Origin: Methanosarcina sp. MTP4 | Lineage (GTDB): Archaea; Halobacteriota; Methanosarcinia; Methanosarcinales; Methanosarcinaceae | Direction: 5' to 3' | Length of the DNA: 64,000 bases | Assembly: GCF_000970045.1 (NCBI RefSeq) | Contig: NZ_CP009505.1 | Span: 3,620,808-3,684,807 of the forward strand | Part shown: positions 54,915-64,000 of the stretch, piece after piece | How the letters are laid out: each line of letters opens with the position of its first letter | Numbering within the stretch: position 1 is the first letter of the stretch | Made by a program: the position numbers and the translations under genes | Notes under the pieces: generated by a model | Databases searched by the model: none | The model's input: the letters and a program-made list of their open reading frames with translations, nothing else | Told to the model about the DNA's origin: nothing

Positions 54915-57323
54915 GTTCCAATCCTTGTTTTAGTGGATTTTGCTCATGGACAACGCTCGCCACATGTCCGCGCCCTACCTCGATATTTTGTTTCAATCCT
55001 TGTTTTAGTGGATTTTGCTCACGGACGGTCATCATCTGCGGGAGTCTCGGTTTGACTAGATCGTGTTTCAATCCTTGTTTTAGTGGATTTTGCTCACGGA
55101 CGATACCGGGCAGGAGGCATTGCGAGGGTGCTTTAAGTTTCAATCCTTGTTTTAGTGGATTTTGCCCACGGACGGCGCGGAGAATGGAATTTTCGATTAT
55201 GTTTTTTCAGGTTTCAATCCTTGTTTTAGTGGATTTTGCTCACGGACTGCTTTATTAGGGTTGAAACTGCAAATTTATCTGGTTTCAATCCTTGTTTTAG
55301 TGGATTTTGCTCACGGACTGTAGGTGTAAATATTCCAAAAACTGAAAGATTATAGTTTCAATCCTTGTTTTAGTGGATTTTGCTCACGGACCCTCCACAG
55401 ATACCCCGGCGTTTTTCATGGTCTCATGTTTCAATCCTTGTTTTAGTGGATTTTGCTCACGGACATTTAGAGAAAACCGCATAAGCGGGTTTCGACTTTT
55501 GTTTCAATCCTTGTTTTAGTGGATTTTGCTCACGGACGTATTGGAAACTATATGTACACTACAGCCAAAAGGTTTCAATCCTTGTTTTAGTGGATTTTGC
55601 TCACGGACTTTTACCATCCTGATTTCATGACCTATCATGCAAATAGTTTCAATCCTTGTTTTAGTGGATTTTGCTCACGGACGCAGCCACGGCGGCGGTT
55701 TTGGTTGGAATCAGGTATACGTTTCAATCCTTGTTTTAGTGGATTTTGCTCACGGACCCTTTCCAATATTGGAAAGTGCCGGAAGATGTATCGGTTTCAA
55801 TCCTTGTTTTAGTGGATTTTGCTCACGGACCTAGACGGCGGGAACGTTCCCATATCTACAGCATTGTTTCAATCCTTGTTTTAGTGGATTTTGCTCACGG
55901 ACCAGGTCCAGTTACGGCAGCCCATAGCCCAAAACATAGTTTCAATCCTTGTTTTAGTGGATTTTGCTCACGGACACAAGCTCAGCGCCACCAGCCAGTG
56001 GAACAGTTCAGGTTTCAATCCTTGTTTTAGTGGATTTTGCTCACGGACCCGAGTTTACCCCGCCCGCGTCAAAACACATATCAGAGTTTCAATCCTTGTT
56101 TTAGTGGATTTTGCTCACGGACCTAATGAATCACTCTCACCCCCGGACCGGTGATATAAGTTTCAATCCTTGTTTTAGTGGATTTTGCTCACGGACTTTA
56201 GAAACTGGGATAAAGAGCTACTTGAAGACTTTGTTTCAATCCTTGTTTTAGTGGATTTTGCTCACGGACTCAGCGAAATCTTTACACCAATGTAATTGAA
56301 TTTCTGTTTCAATCCTTGTTTTAGTGGATTTTGCTCACGGACACAAAAATGTAAGACACGAATAGAAGAGAACGTACAAGTTTCAATCCTTGTTTTAGTG
56401 GATTTTGCTCACGGACGCTATATGTGTTGTGACAATTCGGGGCTCATTTGAGTTTCAATCCTTGTTTTAGTGGATTTTGCTCACGGACAAAGCCATGTGA
56501 TACGACAGGGGAGAGAGAGAATAAGGTTTCAATCCTTGTTTTAGTGGATTTTGCTCACGGACATAGCCCTTGGAGCATGTATGGCTATGGTCCTCATGTT
56601 TCAATCCTTGTTTTAGTGGATTTTGCTCACGGACGGCTGAGAGAAATACAAATAGCTGGAGCATTACGATGTTTCAATCCTTGTTTTAGTGGATTTTGCT
56701 CACGGACACCATGACCAGCGACTTCATCGATAACGGAAACGAGGTTTCAATCCTTGTTTTAGTGGATTTTGCTCACGGACGGGACTTGAAGCAGGCGACC
56801 CGGACAAAGGTGGAAGGGTTTCAATCCTTGTTTTAGTGGATTTTGCTCACGGACAAAGAATATAAAAACCCTAGCCAAATACAGGCTCAGATATCAGCTG
56901 TATTAGGCGAAGGCAGACATTTACTAGTAAAGTATAAGGGGAAAAACAGAGGCATAGGGAAAACTACCAAGTATTTGACGATCGACGAAGCGTTTCAATC
57001 CTTGTTTTAGTGGATTTTGCTCACGGACTTGTTTCTATTACCTCGATCAATCGACCAAGTTTTTGTTTCAATCCTTGTTTTAGTGGATTTTGCTCACGGA
57101 CCCCTTCATCATCTATGAGCCTGCTTCCATCATCTTGTTTCAATCCTTGTTTTAGTGGATTTTGCTCACGGACCCCGGTAATTCGTGCCTACATCAGCTT
57201 TTGGCGTTGTGGTTTCAATCCTTGTTTTAGTGGATTTTGCTCACGGACTTTATCAAAGTGACTGGTCCACTTGAAGCAGGCCCTGAGTTTCAATCCTTGT
57301 TTTAGTGGATTTTGCTCACGGAC
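54915..57323 (-). CRISPR. CRISPR array, trailer-side part (32 repeats)
   Basis: 37-nt repeat, + strand reading GTTTCAATCC...GCTCACGGAC. Spacers are mostly 34-38 nt. The first repeat (54915-54951) is degenerate (GTTCC at the start, CATGG near the end) and the fourth has one change (TGCCCACGG), as expected for the old, leader-distal end. In transcript orientation (minus strand) the repeat ends in ATTGAAAC, the typical 8-nt crRNA handle of type I-B and III systems. No cas gene in the window. Confidence 0.97.
56855..56991. other. 137-nt oversized CRISPR spacer
   Basis: Between intact repeats at 56818 and 56992 lies 137 nt instead of about 36. It has no repeat remnant and is open throughout in one frame (KEYKNPSQIQAQISAVLGEG, then LLVKYKGKNRGIGKTTKYLT), like captured coding sequence. 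Confidence 0.85.
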
Positions 57324-57452
57324 CTCCTGAATGGCTTTTCAGGTTCCAGCTTGCGCTGTCAACGGCAGTTTACTTTTCCCCACTTCGGACGGTTTAAAAT
57401 TCCCCACCTTTTGATATAAAGTTTGCTTAATTTTTCAATAACTTCTGTAGAA

Positions 57453-58226
57453 TTAGGTGTATGGAATTACCGTTTTTATGCCCTGTCTTTTCCTCTCCTT
57501 AAGCCTGTAGCTTTCTCCTTTGATGTTGATTGTTGTGCAGTGATGGAGTATACGATCAAGTACAGCCGCCGCTATTACATGGTCTTGGAATATTTCACCC
57601 CATTCTCCATAAGACTTGTTTGAGGTAAAGATAGTTGAGCTTTTCTCATAACGTTTTGATATAAGCTGAAATAAACAATGTGCTCCTTCTTCATCAAAAG
57701 GAAGATAGCCCATTTCATCGATTATCAGTAGTTTGTATTTCGTAAAGTCCCTCATCTTCTTTTCAAATACACCTTCCCGATTTGCTTTTTTTAATCTCTC
57801 TATAAGGTTGCCTGCATTGACAAAGTAAACAGAAAAACCTGCTTTCACGGCTTCCATTCCAAGAGCGACTGCAAGATGGGATTTCCCAACTCCAGGAGGA
57901 CCGAGTAAAACAATATTTTCAGTGTTGTGTACAAATCTCAAAGTAGAAAGGTCTTTAATCACAGTTTTATCAACGGACGGTTGAAACTCGAAATCAAATT
58001 CCTCAAGAGTCTTTTTTACAGGGAATACTGCACTTTTCATCCTTCTGTTAATTGCCGCAGCATCCCTGTGTTTCCTTTCCTGTTCAAGCAGATGATCAAG
58101 AACTTCCATTGTTGTCTTGCTGTCTTTTGCAGCGAGTTCCAGATAGTTGTCCAGGATCTCTTCAATGGTATCCAGTTTCAGACACTGAAGGTTATTGTGA
58201 AGCCTTTCGTATGTGAAATTGTTCAT
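57453..58226 (-). CDS. istB: IstB helper ATPase of the IS21 element
   Basis: 257 aa, normal length. AAA+ ATPase that activates the IstA transposase and selects target DNA. Walker A VLLGPPGVGKSHLAVALG, Walker B KLLIIDEMGYLPFDEEGA, sensor STIFTSNKSYGEW, C-terminal LDRILHHCTTINIKGESYRL. Its ATG overlaps the istA stop by 4 nt, the usual coupling. Confidence 0.95.
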   Translation of the reverse strand: MNNFTYERLHNNLQCLKLDTIEEILDNYLELAAKDSKTTMEVLDHLLEQERKHRDAAAINRRMKSAVFPVKKTLEEFDFEFQPSVDKTVIKDLSTLRFVHNTENIVLLGPPGVGKSHLAVALGMEAVKAGFSVYFVNAGNLIERLKKANREGVFEKKMRDFTKYKLLIIDEMGYLPFDEEGAHCLFQLISKRYEKSSTIFTSNKSYGEWGEIFQDHVIAAAVLDRILHHCTTINIKGESYRLKERKRQGIKTVIPYT

Positions 58227-59467
58227 ACTGAACCTCCTTGACTAAAAGCTTCATAGATCTCAAGAGATCTCTTCTCCACTTCTGGGCCTGAAAACTTCAT
58301 TGGAGGCTTTGAAGTATTTCTGCAAGCAGAATTCTCTTTTAGAATCTCACTCAGGAGTCCCTGAAAGTGTTCCTTTCTCCTGATCACACTACCGTATTCA
58401 TGTAGGATCTCATGTTCACAAATGCACTCGTTATCGACACAAACCTCGAACTTTCCCTCTGATATATGAAGCTCTGCAGTTCTTCCTGCAAACTTGTAAG
58501 GAACAGAATATTTATTTCCAAGATAAGAAATATAACAGTCTCTTGAAATCTTTCTGGTCTCTTCCTTAACAACTCTGTATGCGGGAACCTGATCCAGAGA
58601 GGCCAAGTTCTCCTCCTTGAAGCGTTCAAGAGGGATTTCATGAGTTGTTCCATGGACACTTGAATTCACTCTCTTTAACCATCCCATAACCTGAACATTT
58701 AGGCTTTCAAGGGAACTGAACTCTCTTCCAAGGAAGAAATCCCTCTTGACGTATCCAACAGTGCTTTCAATTTTCCCTTTCGTCTGAGGTCTGTATGGCC
58801 TGCACAAGCGAGGAATAAATCTGTAATACTTGAAGAAATCCTCAAACTGAGGGTTCCACTCTGAATCAGATGATTTCAATGCTCTCCTGATTACAACCTG
58901 TTTCATGTTGTCATACAGGATCTCCTGTGTCCATCCACCAAAGTACTGAAACGCATTCAAATGACACTGAATAAGTGTAGGTGTGTCGATACTCAGTGTA
59001 AATTCTACATATCTCATTCTGGAGTATCCAAGAATCATGTTAAAACAGAAAAGCTTCTTGAGTTTTCCATCGAATTCAACTGTTCCTAATTCTCCCCAAT
59101 CAACCTGGGATTGGACACCAGCTTTTGTCTCATAGCGGAGTACCGCATCTACTCCCTGTTTAGGTCTGATCTGTCTTATAAAATCCTTAACGATGGTCTC
59201 CCCACCTTCATAGCCCATTTCCTTGATTTCGCGAAAGAGGCGAGCTGCGGTATAGGGGGATTCACTAAGCTTTTTGAGTATGTGAGGTTTGAAGGAATCG
59301 AGTTTGCTCGGTCTTGTCGGACGTTTTTGGGGTTCAAGAGGTGTCTTCTTGTTGAGATATTTCCTCACAGTTTTCCGATCATGTCCTGTTTTTCTGGCGA
59401 TTTCACTTATGTTCAAGCCTCGTGAATTATAATCTCTTATCACTAACCAATCCTCCATTTTCAGCAT
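58223..59467 (-). CDS. istA: IstA transposase of the IS21 element
   Basis: 414 aa from the ATG at 59467 (MLKMEDWLVIRDYNSRGLNI); an ATG three codons later is also possible. N-terminal helix-turn-helix (NISEIARKTGHDRKTVRKYL), DDE catalytic core with VQSQVDWGELG (Asp), ILYDNMKQVV (Asp) and TKGKIESTVGYVKRDF (Glu), and a C-terminal beta-barrel (YSVPYKFAGRTAELHISEGK). Appears intact, so the element may still be active. Confidence 0.95.
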   Translation of the reverse strand: MLKMEDWLVIRDYNSRGLNISEIARKTGHDRKTVRKYLNKKTPLEPQKRPTRPSKLDSFKPHILKKLSESPYTAARLFREIKEMGYEGGETIVKDFIRQIRPKQGVDAVLRYETKAGVQSQVDWGELGTVEFDGKLKKLFCFNMILGYSRMRYVEFTLSIDTPTLIQCHLNAFQYFGGWTQEILYDNMKQVVIRRALKSSDSEWNPQFEDFFKYYRFIPRLCRPYRPQTKGKIESTVGYVKRDFFLGREFSSLESLNVQVMGWLKRVNSSVHGTTHEIPLERFKEENLASLDQVPAYRVVKEETRKISRDCYISYLGNKYSVPYKFAGRTAELHISEGKFEVCVDNECICEHEILHEYGSVIRRKEHFQGLLSEILKENSACRNTSKPPMKFSGPEVEKRSLEIYEAFSQGGSV

Positions 59468-59563
59468 GATCCACAATCCTCGAACTTTTCTCAAGGATTG
59501 TGAATTGGGGAATTTTAAACCGCCGAAAATGGGGAATTCTTAACCGCCGTTGACAGCGCCGAA

Positions 59564-62500
59564 GTTTCAATCCTTGTTTTAGTGGATTTTGCTCACGGAC
59601 TGTTGTCTTCTGTCCTGCTGAGAGCCCCGCCATGAGTTTCAATCCTTGTTTTAGTGGATTTTGCTCACGGACCGTTGCTGAATATTTCGGTTTTTTCGAT
59701 GAGTTGAGGTTTCAATCCTTGTTTTAGTGGATTTTGCTCACGGACTTCTGAACAAAATCTGCGAGCGTTTCCACGATGAATGTTTCAATCCTTGTTTTAG
59801 TGGATTTTGCTCACGGACCGGGATAACAGATATATTAAGCATGGAGTGGAAAAAGGTTTCAATCCTTGTTTTAGTGGATTTTGCTCACGGACGAACTCCA
59901 TCAGGTCATCAGATGCGCCGAAAACTAGTTTCAATCCTTGTTTTAGTGGATTTTGCTCACGGACTCCCCAAAGGTGTGACGCCCGGAAGCTTTGCAACAG
60001 AGTTTCAATCCTTGTTTTAGTGGATTTTGCTCACGGACCTGAAATACATCCAGCAGAAAATACAATAATTAATAGTTTCAATCCTTGTTTTAGTGGATTT
60101 TGCTCACGGACCAGGACAAAAGTTTCCAAATGCTGCAATTCTCTTTTGTTTCAATCCTTGTTTTAGTGGATTTTGCTCACGGACCACTTCCATATCTTTT
60201 AAAATGGTCACATAATATGTTTCAATCCTTGTTTTAGTGGATTTTGCTCACGGACATATCAGGAATCAATAACCGGCTTCGGTGACTACAGTTTCAATCC
60301 TTGTTTTAGTGGATTTTGCTCACGGACAATAAGGAAAATTGAACAGATCAAAGAGCACACAGAGTGTTTCAATCCTTGTTTTAGTGGATTTTGCTCACGG
60401 ACATACCCACATTGTCCCGAAAAAGACCGCAATCGAGTTTCAATCCTTGTTTTAGTGGATTTTGCTCACGGACCTTCCCACTCATAACAAACAGCAAACA
60501 AGACCAAAGTTTCAATCCTTGTTTTAGTGGATTTTGCTCACGGACATTTACCCCCGTTATATTTCGGTTGCCGTTTTAGGTAGTTTCAATCCTTGTTTTA
60601 GTGGATTTTGCTCACGGACAAGAAAGCCGGGCCGTAAGTAGAATACATTGAATCGGTTTCAATCCTTGTTTTAGTGGATTTTGCTCACGGACCCTGCTCA
60701 TAGGTCTAACTCCCAATATAGCAGATTGTTTCAATCCTTGTTTTAGTGGATTTTGCTCACGGACCCCTGGGACCTGGTTCCGGACATCAGGGAGCGCCGG
60801 TGTTTCAATCCTTGTTTTAGTGGATTTTGCTCACGGACAATACATCCTAGAATCCCTTTCCCCTACGATATTGCTGTTTCAATCCTTGTTTTAGTGGATT
60901 TTGCTCACGGACAATACAAAACATTGAAATTGCAATGTCTCGGTATTTGTTTCAATCCTTGTTTTAGTGGATTTTGCTCACGGACCTTCCACAACAAATT
61001 CAACCCCGCCAACCTCCGAAAAGTTTCAATCCTTGTTTTAGTGGATTTTGCTCACGGACGGCAGTTCACACGCTCAGAAAAACCAAAGCCACTATGTTTC
61101 AATCCTTGTTTTAGTGGATTTTGCTCACGGACAAGCTCAATAAAGCCAACTGCTTTATATTACAATCAGTTTCAATCCTTGTTTTAGTGGATTTTGCTCA
61201 CGGACACCACCAACACAGACAGCAGCCAACGCCGCCGCAAAACGTTTCAATCCTTGTTTTAGTGGATTTTGCTCACGGACAGCCACCTGGCAAACATACT
61301 GGACCCAGACTTCGATAGTTTCAATCCTTGTTTTAGTGGATTTTGCTCACGGACACGAAAAACGAGAAAAAAACACGTATATTATTAGGGTTTCAATCCT
61401 TGTTTTAGTGGATTTTGCTCACGGACTGCCTACACAGGCACAGCAGATGCCACATTAGGAGTGTTTCAATCCTTGTTTTAGTGGATTTTGCTCACGGACA
61501 CATACCATTTAAAAATTTATCAAACTCTTCAACGGTGTTTCAATCCTTGTTTTAGTGGATTTTGCTCACGGACGTCGCTGGATTTGTTGTATGCATTGTA
61601 TGAATAGGTTTCAATCCTTGTTTTAGTGGATTTTGCTCACGGACATCTAACGCCGGGTCAAATACCGGCATGACGATAAGTTTCAATCCTTGTTTTAGTG
61701 GATTTTGCTCACGGACACTGGGGAACTCTCAGAGTTCACATCCGAAGATTCGTTTCAATCCTTGTTTTAGTGGATTTTGCTCACGGACACTTCGTGATCT
61801 GCCCGGACATCGTGCAGGGTGGAAGTTTCAATCCTTGTTTTAGTGGATTTTGCTCACGGACTTAATGTTTTGCATTTCACCATAATTGCATAAGTAGTTT
61901 CAATCCTTGTTTTAGTGGATTTTGCTCACGGACGCTTTGCTTCTGTGAATACCAGGACCCGGAGATAGGGTTTCAATCCTTGTTTTAGTGGATTTTGCTC
62001 ACGGACGTGCCATTAATGAGAGGGTTGCTTTTTGACTGCCTGGTTTCAATCCTTGTTTTAGTGGATTTTGCTCACGGACAGTTGCTAATTTGCCTGCTGA
62101 AAGGCGGACAACTGCGTTTCAATCCTTGTTTTAGTGGATTTTGCTCACGGACTCCAGATCGAGAACGTTAACCTGTTTTTTCAGGGTGTTTCAATCCTTG
62201 TTTTAGTGGATTTTGCTCACGGACAATTCGACCAAATTAATCAGGATTCTGTCTTTGATCGTGTTTCAATCCTTGTTTTAGTGGATTTTGCTCACGGACA
62301 TAATCCTTCGATTTTAGTATACGACAGCAGGACATTTGTTTCAATCCTTGTTTTAGTGGATTTTGCTCACGGACATACATATTTTTAGTCCGTCCTCCGT
62401 AGTTGTTAATTTGTTTCAATCCTTGTTTTAGTGGATTTTGCTCACGGACTTATGTTCAGCGACCAGGGCAGCCTGTAGCTTACAGTTTCAATCCTTGTTT

Positions 62501-64000
62501 TAGTGGATTTTGCTCACGGACAAGCCGTTTTGGGGTTGAGCGAATGTAATGCTGTGGGTTTCAATCCTTGTTTTAGTGGATTTTGCTCACGGACCCAGGA
62601 CTCCGGAGCACATAGCCAGGACCCCGGCAAGTTTCAATCCTTGTTTTAGTGGATTTTGCTCACGGACAGGATGTCGAAACGTATACCGATTCAACTCTTG
62701 ATGTTTCAATCCTTGTTTTAGTGGATTTTGCTCACGGACCAGACGTCCCCGGCAGTTTCCCCGGGATCGCTCAGGCTAGTTTCAATCCTTGTTTTAGTGG
62801 ATTTTGCTCACGGACTTGTATCTTCTCTCTACCGGTTCTGTCTCTCTTCGTTTCAATCCTTGTTTTAGTGGATTTTGCTCACGGACGAATCATTCACGGG
62901 CATAACAAAAACCGACAGGAGTTTCAATCCTTGTTTTAGTGGATTTTGCTCACGGACTGCAGGCATCCCGTGGGGAAAAGTAGCCGTGATAAAGTTTCAA
63001 TCCTTGTTTTAGTGGATTTTGCTCACGGACGTAACAAGACAAAACTACGGAGTCGCAAACATGGCGTTTCAATCCTTGTTTTAGTGGATTTTGCTCACGG
63101 ACAACGTCGAAAACTGAAATATCAAGACCACAAAAAAAGTTTCAATCCTTGTTTTAGTGGATTTTGCTCACGGACTCTAACTCCGATTATTTTTATGCCT
63201 CTATCATCCCGGTTTCAATCCTTGTTTTAGTGGATTTTGCTCACGGACCAGGATAGCTACGGCTCAACTCCCTGAGAACTATGGGTTTCAATCCTTGTTT
63301 TAGTGGATTTTGCTCACGGACGATTCATAATCAGTGTACTCTTTGAAATTAGCAAGGTTTCAATCCTTGTTTTAGTGGATTTTGCTCACGGACTGAAGCC
63401 GCAATCCTTGAAACCATGACGAAGTACACGAGGTTTCAATCCTTGTTTTAGTGGATTTTGCTCACGGACATAGAAGTCGAAGGCTCAGACGAACTCCGAA
63501 GACAGGGTTTCAATCCTTGTTTTAGTGGATTTTGCTCACGGACGTAAGGGGCTTTTGTGGATTTGCCCGAGCCCATAAGTTTCAATCCTTGTTTTAGTGG
63601 ATTTTGCTCACGGACGATTATGAAGGGCTTCTCAGAAGTCCATGTCCACCAGTTTCAATCCTTGTTTTAGTGGATTTTGCTCACGGACGAATCAAGATAG
63701 TTCCACCCATCCGGATTAATTTCAGTTTCAATCCTTGTTTTAGTGGATTTTGCTCACGGACCCGGTTTGCAAGTCCATACTACGGTCAGGCATTGCGGGT
63801 TTCAATCCTTGTTTTAGTGGATTTTGCTCACGGACAGATCAAGAGGGCTGCCAGGTGTTGAGCGTCGGATGTTTCAATCCTTGTTTTAGTGGATTTTGCT
63901 CACGGACACCTGCTCTCATTGCAGTGATGAACAGCAAAGGACATGGTTTCAATCCTTGTTTTAGTGGATTTTGCTCACGGACCGTTTGGGAGATCGGACG
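59564..64000 (-). CRISPR. CRISPR array, leader-side part (61 repeats, continues past the edge)
   Basis: Same 37-nt repeat as the left part, 61 copies from 59564 to 63982 with 71-76-bp periodicity, followed by an incomplete spacer at the window end. All repeats in this part look identical, as expected closer to the leader. Leader and cas genes should lie to the right. Confidence 0.97.

Larger units (their letters stand above)
57357..59555 (-). mobile_element. Complete IS21-family element inserted in a CRISPR spacer
   Basis: 2199 bp. Both ends begin TGTCAACGGC (left 57357; right, complement, 59555) and share further inner blocks (GGTTTAAAATTCCCC). Contains istA and istB on the minus strand. 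Flanked by the 4-bp duplication GCGC (57353-57356 and 59556-59559); removing it restores a 37-nt spacer. Confidence 0.93.

Noticed and set aside
54850-63861. Many frames in the CRISPR region reading FNPCFSGFCSRT or VSILVLVDFAHG on the plus strand and REQNPLKQGLK on the minus strand
   Set aside because: These are translations of the 37-nt repeat, not proteins.

Overview
The window looks like a chromosomal segment of a Methanosarcina species or a very close relative. This is inferred from a PriS/Gins51 replication pair, the L44e-S27e-aIF2alpha-Nop10 operon, a family-6 hypoxanthine-DNA glycosylase, a FilR1-type regulator, a tRNA-Trp gene with a C/D-guide intron, A/T-rich promoters and many short minisatellites. 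No species is claimed.

Layout. Positions 1-10500 are dense core information-processing genes: aRqcH and pelota (ribosome rescue, minus strand), DNA primase small subunit with Gins51, then ribosomal L44e, S27e, aIF2alpha, Nop10 (TTG start), a PAC2-family protein, EndoQ with two PCNA-binding motifs, and tRNA-Ser(CGA). From 10.5 to 16.5 kb lie small membrane proteins and a 3.4-kb segment bounded by an intact tRNA-Val(CAC) and a partial tRNA-Val copy, i.e. a probable old tRNA-integrated island. 16.8-23.8 kb carries an A24 prepilin-type peptidase, hypoxanthine-DNA glycosylase, a ferredoxin, a SWIM protein and a large Lsm-like/TPR protein. 24-30 kb is a graveyard: a type I restriction locus (hsdR with a stop and a frameshift, a second hsdR 3' scar, an hsdM tail) invaded by a RelE/DUF2683 toxin-antitoxin pair and filled with tandem repeats, including an eight-unit 68-bp array whose units read as mini-ORFs.

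30-48.4 kb returns to ordinary genes: pyrophosphatase, cupin, YggS-type PLP protein, tRNA-Trp, a choice-of-anchor-L surface protein, a dual-OB-like protein, a PEGA protein, aminotransferase, queuosine-precursor transporter, RNase H-fold protein, DUF362 ferredoxin protein, DUF4143-type ATPase, HNH-like protein, lipoprotein and FilR1 regulator. 48.4-54.8 kb is accessory: transposase and integrase remnants, an FGE-sulfatase-fold protein whose C-terminus looks like a diversity-generating-retroelement variable region, a ribbon-helix-helix operon with operator-like palindromes, and a frameshifted YgjP-type peptidase.

From 54.9 kb to the right edge is one giant CRISPR array (93 repeats of 37 nt visible, still continuing). 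It is transcribed right to left judging from the ATTGAAAC 3' handle and the degenerate left repeat; leader and cas genes must lie outside the window. A complete 2.2-kb IS21-family element (istA/istB) sits inside one spacer with a 4-bp target duplication, separating 32 trailer-side repeats from the leader-side part, and one spacer is 137 nt long and fully open as coding sequence.
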